DNA of 64,000 bases from Marinobacter sp. (GTDB lineage Bacteria > Pseudomonadota > Gammaproteobacteria > Pseudomonadales > Oleiphilaceae): positions 1 through 64,000 of the forward strand of contig JAJUKC010000002.1 in the NCBI GenBank assembly GCA_029264995.1, written 5' to 3'. The notes beneath the pieces were generated by a model, which saw nothing but the letters and a program-made list of their open reading frames with translations, searched no databases and was not told the origin of the DNA. Below, one piece after another: positions 52,147-60,451 of this stretch; positions within the stretch are counted from its first letter, which is position 1; each line of letters opens with the position of its first letter. The translations under genes were made by a program, and so were the position numbers.

Positions 52147-53294
52147 TGGCTGAGCAGTTCCTCAATATCTTGCTTTACCGGCGCAATGATTTGCGCGCGC
52201 CAGCCCTCAAAAAACGCCTGGCCCGCCAGGGTGCCATCCTGAATCAGCTTTTCAATACGCTTACGCGGTGCCAACAATTCCATAGGAATATCAACGCGTT
52301 CGGCCGCATTACTAAAGTAACGCTTAACTTTCTTGTAAAGCGCTTGCTGATCCCGGCTCAGCGGTCTGGGAATAAGCTCAAGCTCTGAATTATCGGTATC
52401 GCGGGCGGCCTGTACAAGTTCAACCAGCTGCTCACCATAACGTTTAACGAAACCACCGGGTACGCCCTGAACGTCCCTGATCACTGCAGCTGATGACGGC
52501 AACCGCTCAGCAACGGCGATCAGCAATCCATCGTTCAGGATCCTGTTACGGGGTCGGTCCTGGCGACGACACTCCTGCTCGCGCCAGGCGACCAGTGCCC
52601 GGAGAACCGCTTGCTGTTCCCGGTTCAGGGTCCAGCCGCCCCGGAGTTTCAGATAATGCTGCTCCGGGTCTTCCTGGGTAGCGGCCTCGTTGGCAAATCG
52701 CCGGGACTCATCCGCCAGGGCATGTTCCAGGTTACGCTGCCTGAGGTTAGCCAACACCCATCCGTAAAGTGGCTCAAGAAAACGGATGTCGTCCAGGGCG
52801 TAGCGCTCCTGGGCCGGCGTCAGTGGCCGTGACACCCAGTCCGAACGGGTGGCGGATTTATCGAGTGCTTCACCGAACAGCGTCTCAACCAGGCGGGCAT
52901 AACCAACGGAGAATCCGGCACCGGCCAGTGCGGCACCGATCTGCAAATCCAGCACGCCGGCTGGCTCCACATTCAGCCAGTGGCGGAATAACTCCAGATC
53001 CTCACTCATGGCATACAGCAGTTTTGGCCGGCTTTCATCGGCCAGCATCGCCCGGAACGATTCCGAAGCCTCAGCCACCTCCGGATCCACCAGCCAGAAC
53101 TGTCCGCCAGCGCCCAACTGCACCAGGCCAGGAATCGGGTAGAAGGTGGACACCCGCTCGAACTCCGTGTCGAGTGCGACCGGCATGCCGGGTTCAAGGC
53201 TTTCGAGCCACTGATCCAGCTGCTCGGGTGTCTCCAGCCAGCGAACGGTATCCGGGGCCGGTGGAATGGCTACGGCCGGGTCGGTTTGGGTCAT
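52143..53294 (-). CDS. rnd: ribonuclease D
   Basis: A 383-residue 3'-5' exoribonuclease acting on tRNA precursors and other small RNAs. DEDD exonuclease residues are visible in MPVALDTEFERVSTFYPIPG, LLYAMSEDLELFRHWL and AQERYALDDIRFLEPLY. HRDC-type domains follow (REQQAVLRALVAWREQECRR). It lies 17 bases after recR and overlaps ycgL. Confidence 0.96.
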   Translation of the reverse strand: MTQTDPAVAIPPAPDTVRWLETPEQLDQWLESLEPGMPVALDTEFERVSTFYPIPGLVQLGAGGQFWLVDPEVAEASESFRAMLADESRPKLLYAMSEDLELFRHWLNVEPAGVLDLQIGAALAGAGFSVGYARLVETLFGEALDKSATRSDWVSRPLTPAQERYALDDIRFLEPLYGWVLANLRQRNLEHALADESRRFANEAATQEDPEQHYLKLRGGWTLNREQQAVLRALVAWREQECRRQDRPRNRILNDGLLIAVAERLPSSAAVIRDVQGVPGGFVKRYGEQLVELVQAARDTDNSELELIPRPLSRDQQALYKKVKRYFSNAAERVDIPMELLAPRKRIEKLIQDGTLAGQAFFEGWRAQIIAPVKQDIEELLSQ

Positions 53295-53311
53295 AGACAG
53301 AACCTGGGAAC

Positions 53312-53914
53312 TTATTCAGACAGGGGTTTGCGACCCCGGAATGCATGGGTGAGTGTAAATCCGTCGACATAGCCCAGCTCACCGCCAACCGGAATGCCAT
53401 GGGCCAGGCGTGTAATCAGGATATTCTGGCCATCAAGGCGGTCAGCAATGTAATGGGCGGTGGCTTCGCCTTCCACCGTGGGGTTAGTGGCCAGGATCAA
53501 TTCCGTTACGCCTTCACGGCGCACCCGATCCAGCAGGCGTTCAATCCCGATCTCCTCCGGGCCCACGCCATCGATGGGCGACAGATGCCCCATCAACACG
53601 AAGTAACTGCCTTTGTAATCGCCGGCCTGCTCAATGGCGAGCAGGTCTGAAGGGCTTTCAACGACACACAGGGTGCCATTGCGGCGCTCGGGTTTCTCGC
53701 AAATCTGGCAGATTTCGGTATCCGAAAAATTCTGGCAGCTGTCGCAACGGCGAACGCCGTCCATCGCGTGATTCAGCGCCGCTGCCAGCCGTGTTCCGCC
53801 AGAGCGCCCCCGCTCCAGCAGATGAAAGGCCATGCGCTGGGCCGTTTTCTGGCCAACACCGGGCAGGCATCGCAGGGACTCCACCAATTCATCAACCAGG
53901 GGGCTGAATGCCAT
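53312..53914 (-). CDS. recR: recombination protein RecR
   Basis: A 200-residue RecFOR-pathway protein that helps load RecA at gaps. It has the N-terminal HhH ([20 protein letters not shown]), the four-Cys zinc motif ([16 protein letters not shown]) and a Toprim domain ([30 protein letters not shown]). Sits in the conserved dnaX-ybaB-recR order, 33 bases after ybaB. Confidence 0.98.
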   Translation of the reverse strand: MAFSPLVDELVESLRCLPGVGQKTAQRMAFHLLERGRSGGTRLAAALNHAMDGVRRCDSCQNFSDTEICQICEKPERRNGTLCVVESPSDLLAIEQAGDYKGSYFVLMGHLSPIDGVGPEEIGIERLLDRVRREGVTELILATNPTVEGEATAHYIADRLDGQNILITRLAHGIPVGGELGYVDGFTLTHAFRGRKPLSE

Positions 53915-53947
53915 GACTACTCCTTAAAAAATCGATGGCAGGCTGGC

Positions 53948-54271
53948 TCAGAACGGCATCTTGAAACCGGGCGGCATCCCCATGCCAGACATCATGCCCG
54001 ACATTTTTTCTTTCTGGTTGGCCTCCACCCGGCGAACCGCATCGTTCACGGCGGCAGCCAGCAGGTCTTCCAGAATTTCCTTGTCTTCAGACAGCAGGGA
54101 GGGATCGATATCCACCTTGCGGACATCGTGCCGGCCGTTCATGGTGACTTTCACCAACCCGGCGCCGGATTCCCCGGTGACTTCGGCTTTGGCGATCTCT
54201 TCCTGGGCCTTCTGCATCTGCTCCTGCATCTGCTGGGCCTTTTTCATCAGGTCGCCCATGTTATTCATCAT
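53948..54271 (-). CDS. ybaB: YbaB/EbfC family nucleoid-associated protein
   Basis: A 107-residue small DNA-binding protein ([20 protein letters not shown], then [20 protein letters not shown]) with a Met/Gly-rich tail ([18 protein letters not shown]). AGGAG lies eight bases before the ATG at 54271; a second ATG follows immediately. It lies four bases downstream of dnaX. Confidence 0.96.
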   Translation of the reverse strand: MMNNMGDLMKKAQQMQEQMQKAQEEIAKAEVTGESGAGLVKVTMNGRHDVRKVDIDPSLLSEDKEILEDLLAAAVNDAVRRVEANQKEKMSGMMSGMGMPPGFKMPF

Positions 54272-54275
54272 CTAC

Positions 54276-56183
54276 TCATCTCCTGGCTGTTTCTGCGGGG
54301 CGGATACTTTCTTCGACGACCCGCCCTTCAAATCGTTCCACAATACTCTTGACCAGAGGATCCTGCCGGATGGACTCTTCCGCGGCTTTCTGGCGTGCCG
54401 CCCTCTGGCGCTCCTCGAAGGCTGCCGGCGTATGCAACCCCGGCACACCCTGCTCTATCTTCAACTGTGTGGCGTCGCCGAAGCGCGATCTCAAGGCCGC
54501 CAGTATCTTTTCTTCGTGACGAGTGTTGAGCAGCCGCGCATGGCCTTCGTCCAGAGTCAGAACAACTACCTGCCCTTCCATTCTCATGGACGAATAACTG
54601 GCCAGGTTACCGGGCATGCCGGTAATACCCAGCGAACGGAAATCGCGTTCCCAGACAAACCCATCGGCGGTAACTGGTTGCTCGCGCTCGGCCGGTGCCG
54701 GCTCAGACTCTTTCAACGGGGCCAGGTCGGCGCTTGGTTCTGATTGCACGGGCGCAGGGGCCGGCTCTGGTTCCGGCGCTGGCTCGGATATCGCCTCTGC
54801 CTCAGGTTCAATACTGGAATCCGGTTGCGGCACCGGCTCTTGCCACTCGGGTGATTCAGCCTGAACGCCGTAGTCCTCTGGTTCCCAGGGTGGCGGGTCA
54901 TCCACCATGGGTGGCTGTGGCTCGGGTTCAGCTACCGGCTCCGGGCTGGGAACCGGCTGGGGTGCCGGCTCAGGTTGCGGTGCCGCAGTGACAGCCTGGG
55001 TCGGCGCGGTTTGCGGAACCGGGCCAGGCTCAGGCTCTGACTCCGCCGGGCCGGCATTGCTGTTGCCCGAAGCCAGCGCCGGCGGTTCCCGGCGATCGGC
55101 ACCCGGGCGAAACGCCAGCATGCGCAGCAAGGTCATTTCAAAGCCCATTCGGGCATCCGGCGTCACCGACAGATCTTTCCGGCCGATCAAGGCGGTCTGG
55201 TAGAACAACTGGGCATCTTCGGCACTGAGCCGACGGGCCAGTTCCTGCACCTGGGCGGCATCGCCCATGGCGTTGTCGGCACTGCCCGGCACCACCTGCT
55301 CCATGGTGACGCGATGGAACAGGGACAGCATGTCGGACAGAATCACGCCGTAATCCGGCGCAAAATCCGAGATCCGGCTAATCTCAGACAGCAGCCCGGG
55401 GCCATCACGCTCAACCAATGCGTTAACAATGCGCTGGATATCGCGCTGATCGATGGTGCCCAGCATATTGCTGACATCACTGGCAGCCAGGTTCTCGTTG
55501 CCGAACGCAATTGCCTGGTCGGTCAGGCTGAGGGCATCCCTCATACTGCCATCGGCCGCCCTCGCCAACAGCCACAGAGCCGGGTCTTCAAACGGGATCT
55601 GTTCTTCGGTCAGAACGTGCTTCAGGTGGCCAACGATGTGCTCCGGCGTCATCCGCTTGAGATTGAACTGCAAGCACCGTGAGAGCACCGTCACCGGCAG
55701 CTTCTGGGGATCGGTGGTGGCCAACAGGAACTTGACGTGTTCCGGCGGCTCTTCCAGGGTTTTCAGAAAGGCGTTGAAGGACTGGTTGGTGAGCATGTGC
55801 ACCTCGTCGATGAGGTACACCTTGTAGCGGCCGCGCGTGGGAGCGTACTGCACGTTGTCGGTCAGTTCCCGCATGTCGTCTACGCCGGTGCGGGAGGCGG
55901 CATCGATCTCGATCAGATCGACAAACCGGTTCTCCAGAATCTCCTTGCAGCTGTCGCACTCACCGCAGGGATTCGGTGTTATGCCGGTTTCGCAGTTCAA
56001 ACAGCGGGCCAGCAGGCGACCAATGGTGGTTTTGCCCACGCCCCGGGTGCCGGTAAACAGATAGGCATGGTGCAGGCGTTGGTGCTCCAGGGCGTGAATC
56101 AGTGCCTGCAACACATGCTCCTGCCCCACCATGTCTTCAAAGGTACGGGGGCGCCATTTCCGGGCTAAAACCTGATAGCTCAT
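54276..56183 (-). CDS. dnaX: DNA polymerase III subunit tau/gamma
   Basis: A 635-residue clamp-loader ATPase. Walker A is FTGTRGVGKTTIGRLLARCL, zinc cysteines are in CLNCETGITPNPCGECDSCK, Walker B in VYLIDEVHMLTNQSFNAFLK, and sensor SRCLQFNLKRM follows. A Pro/Glu-rich linker (about residues 370-490) precedes the tau-specific C terminus. I looked for the A-rich slippery heptamer used in E. coli to make gamma and saw none, so gamma may be absent or made otherwise. It follows ffs and heads the minus-strand run that extends to the CoxE-like gene. Confidence 0.97.
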   Translation of the reverse strand: MSYQVLARKWRPRTFEDMVGQEHVLQALIHALEHQRLHHAYLFTGTRGVGKTTIGRLLARCLNCETGITPNPCGECDSCKEILENRFVDLIEIDAASRTGVDDMRELTDNVQYAPTRGRYKVYLIDEVHMLTNQSFNAFLKTLEEPPEHVKFLLATTDPQKLPVTVLSRCLQFNLKRMTPEHIVGHLKHVLTEEQIPFEDPALWLLARAADGSMRDALSLTDQAIAFGNENLAASDVSNMLGTIDQRDIQRIVNALVERDGPGLLSEISRISDFAPDYGVILSDMLSLFHRVTMEQVVPGSADNAMGDAAQVQELARRLSAEDAQLFYQTALIGRKDLSVTPDARMGFEMTLLRMLAFRPGADRREPPALASGNSNAGPAESEPEPGPVPQTAPTQAVTAAPQPEPAPQPVPSPEPVAEPEPQPPMVDDPPPWEPEDYGVQAESPEWQEPVPQPDSSIEPEAEAISEPAPEPEPAPAPVQSEPSADLAPLKESEPAPAEREQPVTADGFVWERDFRSLGITGMPGNLASYSSMRMEGQVVVLTLDEGHARLLNTRHEEKILAALRSRFGDATQLKIEQGVPGLHTPAAFEERQRAARQKAAEESIRQDPLVKSIVERFEGRVVEESIRPAETARR

Positions 56184-56302
56184 GATCCATCAACTGCTCT
56201 GAAAAATGGGAACAACTCTAGCATGGACAGACAATGAGAAGAAGCATGCGCTTGCGCAACAAACGGGAGAGGAAACGGACAAAACAAGGGGCTGGAAATG
56301 GG

Positions 56303-56412
56303 GGTGACCCCACCAGCAATCCCCCGGCACACACATCCACCGCTTCGGCTGCTCCCTTCCGGGCCTGACCGGGTTCACGGTTTCATGTTGCGGAGGCACC
56401 AATGGGGCCACC
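56303..56412 (-). ncRNA. ffs: signal recognition particle 4.5S RNA
   Basis: On the minus strand the conserved SRP domain IV core is plain: GGTCAGGCCCGGAAGGGAGC followed by AGCCGAAGCGG, with the internal loops of bacterial small SRP RNA. The ends GGTGGCCCC and GGGGTCACC pair to close the hairpin, giving about 110 nt including flanks. It binds Ffh for co-translational targeting. Location directly upstream of dnaX matches Pseudomonas. A -10-like TTAATAT followed by GC-rich bases lies near 56447. Confidence 0.95.
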
Positions 56413-56475
56413 ATAACGGCGTTTCGGGGCAATTCCCTCGAAAGCGGCGCGCATATTAACAGAAGGGTATAAGGA

Positions 56476-57236
56476 CTACAACGGCAAAGGGACTTCGTCC
56501 TGCCGGAACCAACAGGCAATGCTGTATCGGGTGCGATTGGCAGGCAATACCTCGTGGGGCACATCCTCACTCAAAAACAGGGCTGCCCGCCCTGCTTCAG
56601 GTCGGACCAGGCCCACCATCCGGTCTTCGTTATCGGGGCTGAACACCCGCAACTCTCCCCCGTCCTCCAGCTGCCAACCCTCATTCAGATACAGCACCAG
56701 ACTGACCACGCGTGAGGCCCTGCCCCGGAAGCTGTCCAGGTGGCGTTTGTAGAAATCACCAGGCTGATAGGTGGCATAGTGTGCCTCATAACGCTTCAGC
56801 CCAAGAAACAAGCGCTGGTTCAGACCAGCCCGCAGGGCATCAAAGAACCGGAACAACTCTGCCTGGGCGACGGTATAACCATCCAGCCAGGCAATTTTAT
56901 CCCGGCGGACACTGCGATCGCGGGTCAGGTCGGCACCGCGCCCGATCCCTGCCCGCCCATGGCTTCAGTACGGTCCAGTATCTCCACCTCGTTACGAAGC
57001 GCCGCGATCAATCCAGCGGGTAAATGCCCGAGCAGATCGAGCTCAATCCAGGCTTTCTCGCTCAGGTTATCGGCCAGCTCATCCAGCCAGTCATCAGGCA
57101 TCGACACCGAATCACAGCGGCCAGCATCGCCGATCTTGGCGCTGTCACCAGCCACCTTGTCCAGCTGCCCGGCAGACTGCTCAAGCAGCGGCTCCGGCAT
57201 CCGCAAAACCACCGCCACAGGATTTTCGGATTCCAT
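56476..57236 (-). pseudogene. 2-oxoglutarate/Fe(II)-dependent oxygenase (prolyl 4-hydroxylase-like), frameshifted
   Basis: Two overlapping minus-strand frames together make one oxygenase. The N-terminal frame (57236 to 56925) contains DDWLDELADNLSEKAWIELD and ends at GAVPT. The C-terminal frame is open from 56964 and reads RAGIGRGADLTRDRSVRRDK, then the catalytic HLD (YKRHLDSFRG), distal His (VPHEVLPANR) and Arg. The AGIGRGAD segment normally continues the N-terminal part, so a single-base loss (a -1 shift) between 56928 and 56964, in a G-rich run, splits the gene. GAGGG seven bases upstream supports the ATG at 57236. It may be a real pseudogene, a sequencing error or programmed slippage. Confidence 0.7.
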
Positions 57237-57327
57237 GTTCAGACCCTCACAATTTTGGCGTATTGTATTCGGAAACTCGCCGCGCGCACGGTTTTAAATT
57301 ACTCTGAAGCTACGGAGTTTTACCTAA

Positions 57328-57591
57328 GGAGCCTCTGATCAACTCCAGATCGACTCTGCGAGCCCTGAGAGCTTCAGATGTAAGGCGCAGTTCGCAGCCA
57401 ATGGCCGTAGCCCTTGGCAAGAGCTGCAACACAGCAGATGAAGCTCTCAGGGCTCGCCCTACGGGGCCTGCAGAGCGATCCACACTCCGCGTTGCGACTT
57501 TTTGAAAGGCAACCAGCCTTCCTGCAAAGTCGCGTCTTGATTGTGAACCGCTCTGAAGGCCAGAGACGATTTGGAGTTAATCAGAGGCTCC
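57328..57591. mobile_element. IS5-type MITE (264 bp) with CTAA target duplication
   Basis: Terminal inverted repeats start GGAGCCTCTGATCAACTCCA and, on the other strand, GGAGCCTCTGATTAACTCCA, continuing to about 25 bases with two mismatches. The element is flanked by CTAA at 57324-57327 and 57592-57595, a 4-base duplication fitting the YTAR target of IS5. No transposase frame is present. Internally an 18-base perfect inverted repeat (CGAGCCCTGAGAGCTTCA and its complement) forms a second large hairpin. Most of the 377-base gap between the oxygenase and yeaD is this element; it ends 22 bases before yeaD. Confidence 0.88.
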
Positions 57592-57613
57592 CTAAAGGAC
57601 GCAGTTTCTGAAT

Positions 57614-58534
57614 ATGTCGGACAGCAGTAGCAAGCCGCCAGCAACCGGAGGCCCCGGCAACTGGTCATTCACCCGCTGGAGTACCATCGGGCAACTGGAG
57701 GCACTTGAGGTTCATCACCCATTGTTCCAGGCCACGGTGTTTCTGCAGGGCGCACACCTCACTCATTTCTCGCCAAAAGACGAACGTAACTGGCTCTGGC
57801 TCAGTGAACTCGCCCGCTTTCAACCCGGCCGGGCGATTCGCGGCGGTATTCCCGTGTGCTGGCCCTGGTTTGGAGACCCACTCCGGAACCCGCCGGAGAT
57901 CCGCAAGCGAATAGTGTCTTCCTCAGCCCACGGCTTCGCCCGCACTGCTTTATGGCGACTGGAAGATGTTCGGGAAAGCGCCCATGAAGTAGAGATCAGC
58001 CTGTCGCTCAGCGCCAACGACGATTTTGAAGAACACTGGGACGGCCACGCCCTGGCCCTGATCACCTTCAGTTTTTCCGTTCGCGGTTGCCAGATCGCCC
58101 TGACAACCACCAATCTTTCAAAAGCGCCGCTGGCGTTCAGCCAGGCGCTGCACACCTACCTGCCCACAGACGACATCCAGCGAACCCGCGTGCTGGGTCT
58201 GGGAAACAGCCAGTACATCGACACTCTGAAAGACTGGGAATACGCCTCACAGGAAGGGCCGGTCTACTTCGAGGGTGAAGTAGACCGGATATACGAAACC
58301 GGCGAAGCACTGACCGTAGTATCACCCTCCGGCAAGCGAAAGCTTACGTCTGTAGGTAGTGACTCAACGGTGGTCTGGAACCCAGGCCCCGGAAAAGCGC
58401 AACGCCTGTCAGATTTTCCGGATTCTGCCTGGCAGAAAATGCTCTGCGTCGAAACAGCCAATGCAGCCTCGGATTACCGGGTATTAAATGAAGGCCAGAG
58501 CCACACACTGGGTGTATTCATCGGCCGCGCCTGA
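57614..58534 (+). CDS. yeaD: D-hexose-6-phosphate mutarotase
   Basis: A 306-residue aldose-1-epimerase-fold enzyme that interconverts anomers of glucose-6-phosphate. Characteristic motifs are LQGAHLTHFSPK, RGGIPVCWPWFGDP, the active-site SSAHGFARTALWRL, and TYLPTDDIQRTRVLGL. An IS5-type MITE has inserted into its 5' region, so the promoter is probably displaced or supplied by the element; the nearest AAGGA lies 14 bases before the ATG. First gene of a yeaD-acyltransferase-epimerase unit. Confidence 0.93.
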   Translation: MSDSSSKPPATGGPGNWSFTRWSTIGQLEALEVHHPLFQATVFLQGAHLTHFSPKDERNWLWLSELARFQPGRAIRGGIPVCWPWFGDPLRNPPEIRKRIVSSSAHGFARTALWRLEDVRESAHEVEISLSLSANDDFEEHWDGHALALITFSFSVRGCQIALTTTNLSKAPLAFSQALHTYLPTDDIQRTRVLGLGNSQYIDTLKDWEYASQEGPVYFEGEVDRIYETGEALTVVSPSGKRKLTSVGSDSTVVWNPGPGKAQRLSDFPDSAWQKMLCVETANAASDYRVLNEGQSHTLGVFIGRA

Positions 58535-58564
58535 GCGGCGACTTCTTTGACACAGGGAGCGGGC

Positions 58565-59380
58565 ATGGGCCTGGCATCGTATCTGAGATCGAAACTGATA
58601 CCGGCGGAACTGGACGAGCAGGTAAACCGCATTCGCAAACCCATCGGCACACTAGGCTACGATCCCTGGGGTTATAACGACGAAGCGGTGAAATACGGCT
58701 TTTCCGTTGCCCGGCAAATCTACGAGAAGTACTTCCGGGTCAGTGCCTCCGGCGTTGATAACGTGCCGGCAGAAGGCCCGGTACTGATTATCGCCAACCA
58801 CTCCGGCCAGTTGCCCATCGACGGTCTGCTCATTGGTTATGCCCTCGCCTCACGGGAAAAAAATCCTCGAATTCCCCGCGCCATGATCGAGCGGTTCTTT
58901 CCGACGGTGCCGTGGCTTGGCAACCTCCTGAACGAAATCGGCGCGGTACTTGGAGATCCCGTCAACTGCGCGAAGATGCTGGCCAACAATGAAGCGGTGA
59001 TTGTGTTTCCGGAGGGCGTGAGAGGCTCCGGCAAGCTCTATCGCGACAGGTATCAGCTGAAACGTTTCGGCAACGGCTTTATGCATCTGGCCATGAAGTA
59101 CAAGGCGCCCATTGTTCCCGTGGGGGTTGTGGGTTGCGAAGAGACCATCCCGGCCATCGCCAACATCAAACCCCTGGCCAATGCCCTGGGCGTACCCTAC
59201 GTTCCCGTCGCACTGCCGGTGGTGCTCCCCGCCAAAGTGCACCTGAATTTCGGCGAACCCATGTATTTCGATGATGCCGAAATCCCTGAAGAACAGGTGA
59301 CCGAACGGGTAGAGGCAGTGAAGGCCGAGATCAGCCGACTGATTGACAAAGGGCTGAGCGAAAGGAAAAGGCTGTTCTGA
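58565..59380 (+). CDS. lysophospholipid acyltransferase family protein (PlsC-like, MGAT-type motif)
   Basis: A 271-residue acyltransferase-domain protein. Instead of the usual HxxxxD it has ANHSGQLPIDGLLIGYAL, the form found in MGAT/DGAT-type LPLATs, and FPEGVRGSGK as the second motif. It would transfer an acyl chain to a glycerolipid; the acceptor is unknown. ATG at 58565 has GGGAG five bases upstream. It lies 30 bases after yeaD, and its stop overlaps the epimerase start (TGATG). Confidence 0.87.
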   Translation: MGLASYLRSKLIPAELDEQVNRIRKPIGTLGYDPWGYNDEAVKYGFSVARQIYEKYFRVSASGVDNVPAEGPVLIIANHSGQLPIDGLLIGYALASREKNPRIPRAMIERFFPTVPWLGNLLNEIGAVLGDPVNCAKMLANNEAVIVFPEGVRGSGKLYRDRYQLKRFGNGFMHLAMKYKAPIVPVGVVGCEETIPAIANIKPLANALGVPYVPVALPVVLPAKVHLNFGEPMYFDDAEIPEEQVTERVEAVKAEISRLIDKGLSERKRLF

Positions 59381-60327
59381 TGAGCAAGCACCAACGACCC
59401 CGCATTCTGATTACCGGCGCTGCCGGCGCACTGGCCCAACAGGTGATCCGCCGCCTGCGAGAAACCTGCGATCTGGTGGCTGTCGATTTCCGGGAACAGG
59501 TTTACCTGGGCGACGACATTCCCAGCTACTGCATTGACTTCAACAAGCGGGTCTTTGAAGACCTGTTCCGACGCTACGAGTTTGATGGCGTGATACATCT
59601 CGGCCGCATACTCTCCAGCCAGCTGACCCGCATGCGCCGCTATAACGCCAATGTACTGGGCACCCAGAAGCTGCTGGATCTGTCGCACAAATACGGCATA
59701 CGCCGGGTGATTGTGCTCTCCACTTACCATGTCTATGGTGCGGTGGCCTATAACCCGGCGCTGATTGACGAATCCGCCCCCCTCAAAAGCGCGGGCCTGA
59801 GCGCCGATCTGGTGGATTCGGTGGAGCTTGAGAATCTGGCCAACATCTATCTTTGGCGATACCCGGAACTCAACATCACTATTCTTCGGCCCTGCAACAT
59901 CGTGGGCCCCGGTGTTCGCAACACCATGAGCACCTTGCTTGGCAGCGAACGTGCGCCGGTACTGGCAGGCTTTTCGCCGATGATGCAGTTCATCCATATC
60001 GACGATATGGCCGACGCCATCGTCGCCGCCTGGTCCAAGCCGGTAAAAGGCGTATTCAATGTTGCTCCGCAAGACTGGGTGGCCTACCAGCACGCGCTCA
60101 AGCTCTGCGGCTGTAAAACCATCCCCATTCCCTCCATTCCACCAAGCGTGCCGAAGGCCATTGCCCGGATTCTGAACCTGCGCAGCTTTCCGTCCTTCCT
60201 GATGGCATTCTTCAAGTACCCGGTGGTTATTGACGGTCGCGCCTTCGCCCGGGAATTCGGTTTCCAGCCCAAACGGCCACTGAAAGAGATTTTCCGGTAT
60301 TATCGCGATAACAAAAAACCGGTGTGA
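59380..60327 (+). CDS. NAD-dependent epimerase/dehydratase (extended SDR)
   Basis: A 315-residue extended short-chain dehydrogenase. The Rossmann motif is ILITGAAGALAQQVIRRL. The expected YxxxK is not evident: around the usual position the sequence reads VDSVELENLANIYLWRYP, so catalysis by the classical mechanism is doubtful. Later motifs ILRPCNIVGPGVRNTM and MMQFIHIDDMADAIVAAW are normal. It is translationally coupled to the acyltransferase, suggesting a lipid or glycolipid substrate. It might have an NAD-binding regulatory role. Confidence 0.85.
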   Translation: MSKHQRPRILITGAAGALAQQVIRRLRETCDLVAVDFREQVYLGDDIPSYCIDFNKRVFEDLFRRYEFDGVIHLGRILSSQLTRMRRYNANVLGTQKLLDLSHKYGIRRVIVLSTYHVYGAVAYNPALIDESAPLKSAGLSADLVDSVELENLANIYLWRYPELNITILRPCNIVGPGVRNTMSTLLGSERAPVLAGFSPMMQFIHIDDMADAIVAAWSKPVKGVFNVAPQDWVAYQHALKLCGCKTIPIPSIPPSVPKAIARILNLRSFPSFLMAFFKYPVVIDGRAFAREFGFQPKRPLKEIFRYYRDNKKPV

Positions 60328-60339
60328 AACCCATCGGTA

Positions 60340-60404
60340 ATTTGAGCATTCAAATAGACGAACGGCCGGTTTCGGCGCTACCCTGTACAAATTAGATACA
60401 GTAC
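60340..60404. promoter_or_regulatory. Small palindromes upstream of prsK
   Basis: ATTTGA-GCAT-TCAAAT (60340-60355) and CTGTA...TACAG (about 60390-60404) lie in the 124-base gap before prsK. They are candidate operators only; a GC-rich CCCGGG-containing stretch follows. Confidence 0.3.
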
Positions 60405-60451
60405 CCGGGCACCGGTAGGCCCGGGATTCCCGGGGTTCAAGGAAAGAGCTA

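Noticed and set aside
56413..56475. tRNA or further RNA gene next to ffs
   Set aside because: No cloverleaf or conserved tRNA boxes; the region is adequately explained as the ffs promoter.
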